From Conchocele bisecta (Eukaryota > Mollusca > Bivalvia > Lucinida > Thyasiridae), in the NCBI GenBank assembly GCA_029237695.1, contig CM055267.1, positions 13,871,105 to 13,935,104 on the forward strand: 64,000 nucleotides of DNA, read 5' to 3'. Position 1 is the stretch's first letter; the number at the start of each line of letters is the position of its first letter. Of the stretch, positions 23,277 to 33,594 are shown piece after piece. The position numbers and the translations under genes are program-made. The notes under the pieces are model-generated. The model searched no databases. It was not told the DNA's origin and worked only from the letters and a program-made list of their open reading frames with translations.

Positions 23277-25380
23277 CAAGAAACGAGGCAAAGCCACGAA
23301 GGCCAGGTTTTTTCCAAGCATAGACACTTGGATAACATAATTATACCCACTTTTTGTAGACTAGATGGCCGTGGCCTGCATGTCGCGCCTTGGGGCGAGG
23401 CATGGACACTAAAAAAATAGATATAGTAGATGGAAAAACTTTAACCAAAAAACTTTAACCGGACACACGGACGAACGGACGGACGTATGCCAAAATGCCG
23501 ACGATATCGCGCTTTGCGCAAGCAGGTGTGACAATGATGATAAACACCCATGTGAAGTATCAAGGTATTGGGTGAAGCAGTTGCAGAGTATAGTACACAA
23601 AAAAACTTTAACAAAAAAATTCAAAGTAATTTGAACTTGACATAGGGCACAGGATCGCGCTTTCCGCAAGCAGGTGCGACAATGATGATAAACTACATTC
23701 CCATGTGAAGATTCAAGGTATTGGGTGAAGCAGTTGCAGAGATATAGTACACGAAAAAACTTTAACAAAAAAATTCAAAGTAATTTGACCTTGACATTGA
23801 CATTGGGCACAGGATCGCGCTTTCCGCCAAAGCAGGTGCAACAATGATGATAAACACCCATGTGAAAGTATCAAGGTATTGGGTGAAGCAGTTGCAGAGA
23901 TATAGTACACGAAAAAACATTTAACAAAAAAATTCAAAGTAATTTGACCTTGACATTGGGCACAGGATCGCGCTTTCCGCAAGCAGGTTGCGACAATGAT
24001 GATAAACACCCATGTGAAGTATCAAGGTATTGGGTGAAGCAGTTGCAGAGATATAGTAACACGAAAAAACTTTAACAAAAAAATTCAAAGTAATTTGACC
24101 TTGACATTGGGCACAGGATCACGCTTTCCGCAAACCCCCGCAGTCAGGTGCAACAATGATGATCAAACACCCATGTGAAGTTAATCACGGTATTGGGTGA
24201 AGCAGTTGCAGAGATATAGTACACGAAAAAACTTAACAAAAATAATTCAAAGTAATTTGAACCTTGACATTGGGCACAGGGGCCCGCACGGTTGGGGGTT
24301 AGAATGAAAATATGGATGATGATAAACACCCATGTGAAAGTATCAAGGTATTGGGTGAAGCAGTTGCAGAGATATAGTACACGAAAAAATTTAACTTTAA
24401 CAAAATCAATTCAAAGTAATTTGACCTTGACATTGGGCACAGGGGCCGCACGGTTGGGGTTAGAAATGAAAAAAAAATATGGATGATGATAAAAACACCC
24501 CATGTGAAGTTTCAAGGTAATGGGCGAAGCAGTTGCAGAGATATAGTATAACGAAAAAGTTTTAAAACCAAAAAACTTTAACCAGACGTTACGTTAAAAA
24601 GTTAATCGTTGAAAATGGCTAAGTCAATTACGTAGAAATAATAGGTGAAGGTAAAAAAATGGTCACATGTTGGATAGTTGTATGTGGTAGGCACCCCTTG
24701 GTTATGAAGCTGTGAAAGTTTGGTGGTCCTAGGTGGTACAGTACCAAAGAAAGACTTAAACACGAAAACTTAACATTATAAACGCGAAAACTTAACTTGA
24801 AAATGGTTAAATCATGCGCAAAAAATGGGTGAAGTTAAAAGTAACATGTTGGATAGTTGTTATTGTAGGCACCCCTTGGTTATGAAGCTGTGAAAGTTTG
24901 GTGGTCCTAGGGACAGTACCAAAGAAATGGACTTAAACACAAAACTTAACATAAACGCGAAAACTTAACTTGAAAATGTTAAGTCGACGCGCAAAAAATG
25001 GGTGAGTTAGTAACATGTTGGATAGTGGTATGTGGTGGTACCCCTTGATTATGAAGCTGTGAAAGTTTGGTGGTCCATAGGTGGTACAGTACCAAAGAAA
25101 TGGACTTAACACGAAAACTTAACATTGTAAACGCGAAAACTTAACATTGAAAATGGCTAAGTCGACTACGCGAAAAAATGGGTCAAGTTAAAAAAAAAGT
25201 AACATGTTGGATAGTGATATGTGGTGGGCACCCCTTGATTATGAAGCTGTGAAAGTTTGGTGGTCCTAGGTGGTACAGTAACAAAGAAATGGACTCAAAC
25301 ACGAAAACTTAACATTGATTGTGGACGCCGCCCGCCCACCGCCCGGCTTTCGCCAATCCAATAGCCTGGATTTTTTTAAA
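23277..25380. repeat. Complex repeat block, copy 2 (expanded)
   Basis: It has the same components and order as 21500-22725. The first internal array has grown to about seven units (23520-24560, unit about 160 bp), and the second has about four units (24590-25315). It ends in the same GCCCGGCTTTCGCCAATCCA stretch. Confidence 0.8.
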
Positions 25381-25900
25381 AAAAACCTGGCTAAAAATGT
25401 GTGTAATAGCATTTACACTTCGCACACTAAAATACAGAAAAAACCTGCAGGGCGTCGACGTTCATACTTCACTATATTGTTATTGAGAGACAATTCTACA
25501 ATACGACACAAAAATATTACCATAAACTGACCTAATAAAGTGCATTTTAGCAAAATTCTTAGGTCTCACTCACCATGAAGTAGAAAGTAAACAAAGAACG
25601 CTTCAAACGCACTCAGAACTAGGGTATAGGATGGTTAGGGACAGCCATCTCTTATAGGTTTAATTATTGTTATTTGGTAATATTTTGGAGATTCTGCAGG
25701 CATCTGACATGCAGTTGGAAAATCAGATTTTTTTCTGGATAGAGTAGATCGGGGTTGTACGGAAGCATATCCTTTACGACCAAAGATGTAGTCAATGATG
25801 AGGGACGTCAGGCACTGCCTTGATGGGCTGTATGACGGCCGGCCTGTATTATAATGATGTGGCGGGTATCATTAAATGACTTAGCTCTTTGTAGTGGGCA
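25381..25900. other. No gene recognised
   Basis: Unique-looking AT-rich sequence with no supported ORF, up to the target duplication at 25901. Confidence 0.4.
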
Positions 25901-26124
25901 CCCGTCGAGGGTAATATCTCGATTCGCCACAATCACGATTCGCCACATCTCGATTCGCCACAGAGTAAACACGATTCGCCACAGTTAAAACACGATTCGC
26001 CACAGTATAATTTTCAAATATAATATCTTGATTGCAATTAATTTTTCGGGAATACCGGTAGTTATGTTTTATTAGGTTATTCCTTACAAAAATCAACAAA
26101 TTTTACACCTTACTTTTAAAATTA

Positions 26125-26260
26125 TGGCTACTGCGGAAATCAGTCTTTGATAACAATTAATTGGTGATCATTGGTCATCACCATTAATTCACTGGCTACT
26201 GTGGAAATCAGTCTTTGATAACAATTAATTGGTGATCATTGGTCATCACCATTAATTCAC
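26125..26260. repeat. 68-bp tandem duplication
   Basis: Two adjacent copies, 26125-26192 and 26193-26260, contain AAATCAGTCTTTGATAACAA and the dyad TGGTGATCATTGGTCATCAC. Confidence 0.9.
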
Positions 26261-27492
26261 GTTCATTATTTGTTTGTGCTTGTGCTAATCGCCGAGAAAT
26301 GTCTTTAATCAGATACAAATTGGTTTGGTGCCGTTAATCAAATGATCAATTTAATGAGACTGGTTAACACATTTAATCGTTTGATTGTAATTAATGAAAC
26401 GATTGAGCAATATATGACACGTAGCTGTTTAATATAAATACGTTATATAAATTATATATCATGATAGATACCTTATATACAGAATTAAACAGTACGAGTA
26501 CAAACACAAAACCAGGCCTATCACAATTTGCCGACGACGGGCTAAGTGATTGAGTGAGTCAGTGGGGTGAGGTAGTCAGCTGGTTGAGTGGAGTTGTGCA
26601 AAATCGCCTCCTTTTGAGGCATTTTTTTTTTAGCTTTACTACAGGGACTCCGGAGCTACCGGGTGAACTGGAGGTTTGCTCCACCAGGAGTAATTGCTTT
26701 TTATGTCGAAATTGACAATCTGCATTACTCCAATATAGACAAAAATCAAACAATTTAATGTTTATTAGTCTATTTCGGCAAAAATCTGACGGTGTGGTAG
26801 GTGACTCAAAACTAAACTAAAATGAAATGCTAGTAAATAACAAAAACAAATATATATATAAAACCCAATTAACAACACAAAATCAGCAATCACGGTTATC
26901 ATGATAGGTTAATATAGCATTCTGATACAGCACACTAACATAGGGTGAGGGTGGCACGTCAAATACCATACAGTCAGAAATCACTTTCTTCTTCTCTTCT
27001 CTTCTCGATGGCGATTAGGTACGATTAGGACTGGATATAACTATACGTTAATTACGTAGAGCACACTTGCTAGACATTAGTGACTCAGATAGTACACTCG
27101 CCACTTAATTTCATTTGACCAGTCTGTATGCCACTCAAAACGCACAATACACGTAAACTAGTATGGGTTCCCCTCAATCATCTCTAATCGATACCCAGCC
27201 ATACTATATCACATATAAGCTGATGGGTGCTATAGGAGGCCTCAAATTATAGGTTACCATACCTGCATAGATTCTCCTATATTTGACGCACATTTTTGGA
27301 GCCTGAATTATAAATGCAACATTTATCAAAATTCGGAAATATAAACCAGACCGACGACCTTCGGCCTGCTTCTTTACTGGGCTATATATCCCGGGTATGG
27401 AAGGTGTTTGAGCCAATTCCCACCCTTAAATATGAGCCGAGAAAAAAAAAATATATCATATTCAAAACGCATCTAAAAGTGACTACGTCAAG

Positions 27493-27618
27493 ATGTCGGC
27501 TCCTCCGTGTATCTTCTGTTTGAGAAGAATCTATAAGAATTCTCGAGCTGTGACATGCGACAACTGCCAGAGATGGCATTACTTAAAATGCGGAAACACA
27601 GGCAAATTAATGCACTAA
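27493..27618 (+). CDS. Small PHD-like zinc-finger ORF inside MULE
   Basis: A 41-residue ORF starts MSAPPCIFCLRRIYKNS and contains a C-x2-C pair, then VTCDNCQRWHYLKCG, giving the C-x2-C...C-x2-C-x3-H-x3-C spacing of a PHD-type cross-brace finger, cut short. Similar fingers precede the transposase in many animal Mutator-like elements, which fits its position inside an element with MULE-like ends. The rest of a transposase is missing, so this is probably the remnant of an internally deleted autonomous copy. It is below the usual length for ORF calling and may not be translated. The alternative is a captured host exon. Confidence 0.5.
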   Translation: MSAPPCIFCLRRIYKNSRAVTCDNCQRWHYLKCGNTGKLMH

Positions 27619-28018
27619 AATAGCATGAATGTCAAGTCATATTCTTCATAGTACTAGTCTGCAAACAATTTTGATAGCGTGTTTTCTAAACATATTTAGC
27701 AAAATATATTCTGGAAATATTGGAAAGTCATATTCTTCATAATACTATTAGTTTACACTTTTTTAATTTTACAAAAATCGGGTTAATACTTGTGGGCAAG
27801 GCTCACATTACGTAAATAAACATTATAAAAGCTGATTATTATTTTATGTCATCATGTTTTGTTAATATTTTTATTATTTTTATAGTATACTTTTCATTTT
27901 AATTATACTGTGGCGAATCGTGTTTTAACTGTGACGAATCGTGTTTTAACTGTGGCGAATCATGTTTACTCTGTGGCGAATCGTGATTGTGGCGAATCGA
28001 GAGTAATTCCCGTCGAGG

Positions 28019-29094
28019 ACTGGTCATATCGGTAATTAGCAAAACGAGCTTGTTCCTGTTAGGAAAACAAATATTTTCCCTCCGAAACTTGTATTGATAC
28101 GCAATATAAGATGGGTACTATAACAACCATATTGTTTAGCATCTGTGTGTAGCATAGTAGTAGCTTTATTATCGTGCAGATTTGCCAAAATCTTACATTT
28201 GTAATCTTTCTGCTCTGTCTGTCATATTTAGCAAGGGACGGTACTCTGGAACTTCAAAGTGCGGTTGTTGTAGTAATCTTTAAATATTCAGCCGCTGACA
28301 TTTCGGCTCACGACTACAAAGAAAAACTACAATGTATAATCTGGTGACAATGATCAGGGATTTAGGGTACATTCTCATCAATTATATTACACCAATGTGT
28401 ACTACAAGTCGGATAATGGTGTACTTTTTCAGCTATGGCCAGTATGTACACATTTCCTAGATATTGCACTGTGCTAGATGTAAATACGCATGGGTCATAT
28501 TTATTCACCCCATACAAGGCTTCATTGCAATCTCAGGTATATTGCAATAGTGCATACTAATATAGTGGTATATATGGTATGTGTTGTGCGATCAGCCAAG
28601 TAAATGTGACATACTGTGCCATTCTATGACAGTACTGAGACGATGTTCACATATATGTTAGACATATTCCATCACATTTAGGCATTTAGGAAGTAAGTGT
28701 GTTTAAATCATATGATGATCATGTTTCCAACGGGCCATTAAGCATGAAATACGTATACATTGTCTGTGTTCTATAAGTGTGCTGGGTACCAAATCAGAAA
28801 GGTGCATATTGTAGCCTATTCTGAATTACAACCGTCAGTACAATATCGTTGTTGTAATAGACTCGGACTTCGTATTCCAAGCTTAAAACAGTCAAGCGTA
28901 CAGTAGTATAATCACATAGTCTTCTAACGGTACCGGCGTGCATACGACTAGCGGTGTATGAACGGCCCCGTTACAACAACATCAACACATAATTATAAGA
29001 AATATGGGTAACATACGAATGCGGCACAGAACACAACCGATAGCAAAGCCCGAACACATGACGGTCCCATGAGATTAATTTAACATTTTCACCA
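28019..29094. other. No gene recognised
   Basis: AT-rich sequence with no supported ORF or repeat structure that I can name. Confidence 0.4.
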
Positions 29095-29302
29095 TGTTCA
29101 CCCCTAAGTAACTGGAATGGATTTTGATATGATAATTTTGCAAACAATCCAATCGTCAAAAAATGATTTTCAGACTAGTCCATTTATGAAAAGAGGGTGT
29201 TTTTTGTTCTAAAAAATATGAAAATTACTTGCAAATAGTGCATCTGGATCTACACTGTTTGATAATACTACTTTACAGGCATGTGGTGTTGAAAGGGTTA
29301 AA
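29095..29302 (-). repeat. Dispersed repeat R3, copy 1
   Basis: It contains CACCCCTAAGTAACTGGAAT and TGATTTTCAGACTAGTCCAT and ends in GAAAGGGTTAA. The same family in the other orientation is at 53161-53440, 57340-57527 and 58268-58463, with the core GATCCAGATGAGCCGGCTCG. Confidence 0.7.
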
Positions 29303-29411
29303 CAAAGGAATACACTGAACAACGTTTCAATCAAACCTGAAAGAAAAGATGCTGACTTGAAACGGTCTGTAGTAAAAAAAAAATAACATTACGGGAATTA
29401 TGAAAACAACA

Positions 29412-29650
29412 CACATGTGGCTGTGACGGGAGAAATTGTGCTTATGGGATGTGTGACCCGTGTAGCTCCTGATCAAATAGCACACTCATGTAGTCTAATA
29501 ACCATCTGTGTTACTTTTCATGACGGATGTTTAATAGATGGAATGGCGAACGGTGCATATCCTAATAAGACTGTGCGGATGCACAGGCTGATCTGGATCA
29601 ACAGTGGTCGCAAAACCTATAAGTTCAATTTCTCCAGTCACAGCCACATA
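29412..29650. repeat. Foldback element F1
   Basis: It has GTGGCTGTGACGGGAGAAAT at the left and inverted TTCTCCAGTCACAGCCACAT at the right, with AGTGGTCGCAAAACC and GATCTGGATCAACA in between. 29651-30350 holds no recognisable gene. Confidence 0.8.
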
Positions 29651-30352
29651 TAGGCTACACACGCAGCAGCTCAAAGAGTGATCCGGCATCTCATGTCGTA
29701 ATATAGGGAGACCTATTATTTTCGTCCATTTTTTAGATATCATTCATTTACCATTACCGGAAGTGTTAATTGGCGTCATTATTATACTTTTGATATCAAA
29801 AGTTAATTGTTACTCTTGATATAGGCGATAACCGGGTTTCCTTAAAATGTTAACATAAATAAATACTTATTCTCTCCACAAATTCTAAAATATACATGTA
29901 TGCTTTGTTTTTTTTAATTATTTTAAGCCGCATGTACAGTTCTCATTGTATTCTTTTTGTTTTTTTCTTATTTTGTTTTCTTTAAGGGAATACTTTATTT
30001 ATTATTATCTTTGGAACGCCTTATCGCTCCGCAAAAGCATTACATGCGTTGCTGGGATGCTGTTTCAGTTTGTGTGAACACTTGTCACCGTGACCATATC
30101 TTTATTTAACGTGTAATAATAGTACTTGTCGTTACTCTGCAACAGTAAAGTGTCGGACGTGAACCCGTTTGATGGCATCGATTTCCAATACACGTGTGTC
30201 CCATATCGACCTCAGTAAGTGTCGCAGTGGTACCAGGTGCGGGTCCAGGCGGTGGGCGTGTCCGGCACACACCCCCTCTAAAATTGGTCGAGTTTAGATT
30301 TTAACCCATTTTGTACGTGGAAAGATCGGATTGTTTCCTTATTTCTCCCCCA

Positions 30353-30427
30353 AAGTGTATGTTGTTACCACTCAGTTGAACCGTCTCGTCGAGACGGTTC
30401 AACTGAGTGACAACAACATATACTTTT
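30353..30427. repeat. Palindrome P3, copy 1
   Basis: AAGTGTATGTTGTTACCACT and its inverted copy meet at CGTCTCGTCGAGACG. It is followed by TTGATGAGAAATAAG. The second copy is at 33043-33115. 30428-31345 shows nothing supported. Confidence 0.9.
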
Positions 30428-31345
30428 GATGAGAAATAAGAAATAATGCAGAAAATAATCTGAATTTTATAAAAGTTGACGATCATATGTGTCTCATTTG
30501 AAATCCACGCCCCCTCTAGACATACATCCTGGATCCGCCCCTGTGTACCACTGTCTTCCTGCGACGGCCACATAAAACGCAGGGAAGTCGCGACCCATGA
30601 AACTTTAATTATCCCAGTTTCTTTAAAGCTCAATCTGCCAGGATATCAGACAAACTGTGTTGCACCAGGTACACCGTGTTACGATCAAACATACATGCTT
30701 TCTAGCAATCCTTTTAACTCACGTACAGCTTGAAAATGCACGTGTCTTTTTTTGTAGGTATTTAATTCGTTTACGTGTGTACTATTATTGATTTGGAAAA
30801 TGCACGGTGAACTATGCAGTCCTTGATTAGATTGTAAGTACTCGTTAGTTTACATGGAATAATTAATAGGTAGAAAATGACACGAATTGGATACGTAATT
30901 CAGTAAAGCTTATACAGTGTTTAAGTATGTTTGCCACCACTCTCGATCCAGCTCCACTCAACTGAATGCATGCACTCACTATACACAATGTGAACATTCA
31001 TGCTATTAATGTTGTCACAAATATCCCCGCTTGTTGAACGTTACATCAGCGTATGCCAATCTATGCGTCTACGCTGGTCGTAAACGTCGCAATGTACCTG
31101 GCTCAGTCTGTGGGACACCTACATCATTACTCAGTACTGAAAACGACTCCATTTACCGGGCACCAGTCGATGCTTCTTTAATATTTTATGGTGACGATGT
31201 AGAGTGGAGAAAATCAGACAATCTTGGTGTGACACGAACCAATTGCTGCCAGACCTAAAGGGATAAAGGGACCACCGAATGGACTTTAGTTTGCTTAAAA
31301 ATCAGTGCGCATTGGAGTTATATATATAACTCTTATATATACAAA

Positions 31346-32430
31346 ATGAAGCGTGGGCGGCAGTCGTACAGCTGGAAGCTAGCAGCTAAGAAACTAGATA
31401 AGATGAACATGAAGGAATTTTCAGATTCTAAAGTTTTGAAATTCAACGGACGAATAGAGTCTGATGCAGAACAATGCAAGTTCAGCTCGATACGATTCTG
31501 TGATAATGGAGAGATTCTTGTGGCGGACTCACGAAACAATAACCTGAAACTGTTTGAAACTAAGGGACGTTTGCTAAATTTCTTAGATCTTGGATCCTGT
31601 CCGCATTCAATGGAGGTTTTGGACGGGAAAGTCGCAATGATCAGCCTCCCCGAGATAAAGACAGTTCGCGTCGTGTCTACGAAGGTGAATATAGCATCTT
31701 CTGATATCAAATTTAACAGGCATTAAGCTAGGAAAACGACTAGGAAAACTAGCGTTTCCGATCAGAGCTTGATAAACTTAAGTCTATCATACCCCGGCTC
31801 GGCTCGGAAACGGTAGGAATTTCTCAGCTCGCCGAGGAATCCCTATAGTTTCCGAGCAGATCTTGATAAGCTTGATATCAAAAGATCAAAGTGAACTAGC
31901 ATACTATTTTATTTTCCAAGGCGAACACCCTTATACCACAGCAGGATATCTCTAGGAAGGAGAGCTCCTATTGGCTTGCTCGGAACGGATCCTTCGGCAT
32001 TGTACAGTACGGAGAAGGCGACAACTCCTCGTTGTTGCACGTGCACCCAGAGGGCATCATCAAACGGTTCACTCAGCATTTCCCGTTCCACTCGATTCAG
32101 GGCATCTGTTTTGATACAGTAGAAGAAGTCGCTTATGTAATGGACGAACACGGGTCAGCCGTCCAATGTGTTAACAAGACAGGAGAGATCGTCCGCTCCA
32201 CTCCGTTACAGGGCTTTGCTAGACTTGGCAGTTTTTGTCGAAGTGAAGATGGTGGACATTTCTACATATGTTCCTCATTCCAGATTCTGAAGGTTAACAT
32301 GGCCGGTACAGTAGAGCAGACACTGTCAACAGATACTGTAGATCCACTCGGCGTGTCAGTTAACCTGAAGGGGACGATGCTGGCCGTGGCCGGAGACAGT
32401 GATATGATAACCGTCTACACTCGTTGTTAA
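31346..32430 (+). pseudogene. NHL/TRIM-like beta-propeller gene, interrupted
   Basis: Two open segments in the same sense, 31346-31726 and about 31917-32430, read like consecutive blades of the NHL-type propeller common at the carboxy end of molluscan TRIM-like proteins: SSIRFCDNGEILVADSRNNN, LKLFETKGRLLNFLDLG, then SIQGICFDTVEEVAYVMDEH, GSFCRSEDGGHFYICSS and GVSVNLKGTMLAVAGDSDMI, ending at a stop. No RING, B-box or coiled coil precedes them. Between the segments lies repeat-like DNA (CTCGGCTCGGAAACGGTAGG), also seen near 2460 and 3680, so an insertion has split the gene. TTTTATTTTCCAAG before 31917 looks like a 3' splice site, so an intron with a repeat inside it is an alternative. Family call fairly sure; working gene unlikely. 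Confidence 0.6.
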
Positions 32431-33042
32431 CAACACACATGCAAATAGACGGGTCTTATAAACACGGCGTGTTTCGGCTTTCGTCGGTACTGCTATAATT
32501 GAACGGCGCTGGGAATACTGATTACAGTACAATGATTACTTCCCTTGATATTAAATAACGCCATTTGCTTTGGTATGTATTATATATATATAGTTATTCC
32601 GATGAAAGCCGAAACACGCCGAATGCCTATGCTTATAAATAGCTCGGTTACCGAACTCGGAAATAGTGCACTACTTCAAAAGCATCAGCATTTGGGGAAT
32701 ATGTTGGTTACACTAAAAGACGTCCGGTCAAACCGACAAATCCCGCCAATTCTAACGTCAAGAATATCGGCAATTGTTCTAAGAGAAGTTACTAGTGTTC
32801 ATGATTGTCCATGTTCCGTACGTATCTTATTGATAAGACTGGTCTATATCTGTTTCGCACTCCTGTATGCTAAACTTTGTACTATTTAATTGTTTGGAAG
32901 AAACTTGTATTTTTGTAAAATAGTACTGTCAATCACTGTATATCCTGGTGAGACTGCTCGTTCATAATAGGCTCAACAGGAGCGCCGGAAACATCATAAG
33001 ATTGGTCCGGCGAATCTAGTGGGTGCACCCGCTACCCACCCA
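32431..33042. other. No gene; short inverted repeat
   Basis: CGTGTTTCGGCTTTCGTCGG at about 32470 is matched by inverted GATGAAAGCCGAAACACGCC near 32600. The ORF over this region has no recognisable content. Confidence 0.5.
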
Positions 33043-33115
33043 AAGTGTATGTTGTTACCACTCAGTTGAACCGTCTCGCCGAGACGGTTCAACTGAGTGG
33101 TAACAACATACACTT
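33043..33115. repeat. Palindrome P3, copy 2 (perfect)
   Basis: A 73-bp palindrome, AAGTGTATGTTGTTACCACT to its exact inverse, with a single central base. It is followed by CTGATGAGAAATGAG as in copy 1. It lies 66 bp left of the Polinton. Confidence 0.92.
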
Positions 33116-33176
33116 CTGATGAGAAATGAGAAAAAAATTCTGGAAAAATATGTACATTCCGTTTGTTTATATAGGA

Positions 33177-33181
33177 ATTCC
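33177..33181. repeat. Polinton target-site duplication, left
   Basis: ATTCC here is repeated at 50055-50059 directly outside the right end. Polintons usually make 6-bp duplications; only 5 bases match here. Confidence 0.75.
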
Positions 33182-33513
33182 AGTAGTATATAAGAGTCAA
33201 AATGATACCACCACCCTCTGGAAGCCACCGGCTACACGTGGTGCCTCCCACCAGGTGGTGCTATAATTAATGACTCTTATATACTACTCAGATTTTCCTC
33301 CATTTTTATGAGAATATTTATGAGAATGGGAGTAATTTTAATTTTTCAAAACACGAAGGGGGAGTAAGCATAATTTTTTTTAAAAACACACCTACTGTTC
33401 GGCGGGTATGTATGAGAACATATTTTTCATCAACCGCGAGACCATATATTTATGACATGAGAAGATACACCCCTATTAGAGATAAGAAAATCCCTATGTT
33501 TATACTCAGTATA
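33182..33513 (+). repeat. Polinton left terminal inverted repeat
   Basis: It matches the reverse complement of 49729-50054 at about 95 percent, with a few small indels (one being ATTAAT versus ATT after CTATA). Its first 107 bases (33182-33288) form their own inverted repeat, because the tip AGTAGTATATAAGAGTC returns inverted at 33272-33288. Confidence 0.95.
33467..33513 (+). promoter_or_regulatory. TIR-linked upstream element, copy 1
   Basis: ACACCCCTATTAGAGATAAG followed by a TATGTTTATACTCAGTATA end. Part of the left TIR. The same element recurs at 33552-33594, 49729-49771 and 49360-49400, the last three directly before ATG codons. Confidence 0.6.
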
Positions 33514-33551
33514 TTACAGCAATCTGTCATACATTTATTACAAATAAACTT

Positions 33552-33594
33552 ACACCCTATTGAAGATAAAAATCTATTGGTTATACTCAGTATA
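33552..33594 (+). promoter_or_regulatory. TIR-linked upstream element before polB
   Basis: ACACCCTATTGAAGATAAAA, then GGTTATACTCAGTATA, ending immediately before the ATG at 33595. It is a diverged duplicate of the TIR copy at 33467. It may carry the core promoter or 5' leader of the polymerase gene. Confidence 0.6.

Larger units (their letters stand above)
25911..28008. mobile_element. Mutator-like (MULE) non-autonomous element
   Basis: It is flanked by perfect 10-bp direct repeats CCCGTCGAGG at 25901-25910 and 28009-28018. The inverted ends of about 100 bp each carry four or five copies of ATTCGCCACA in a 20-25 bp rhythm (25915-26010 and inverted 27900-28000). Long inverted ends and 9-11 bp duplications are the mark of Mutator-like elements. 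No transposase is visible. It includes a 68-bp tandem duplication at 26125-26260 and a zinc-finger ORF at 27493. The superfamily is inferred from structure only. Confidence 0.7.

Noticed and set aside
32545..32889. 114-residue ORF downstream of the NHL-like gene
   Set aside because: No recognisable content; overlaps a short inverted repeat and AT-rich DNA.
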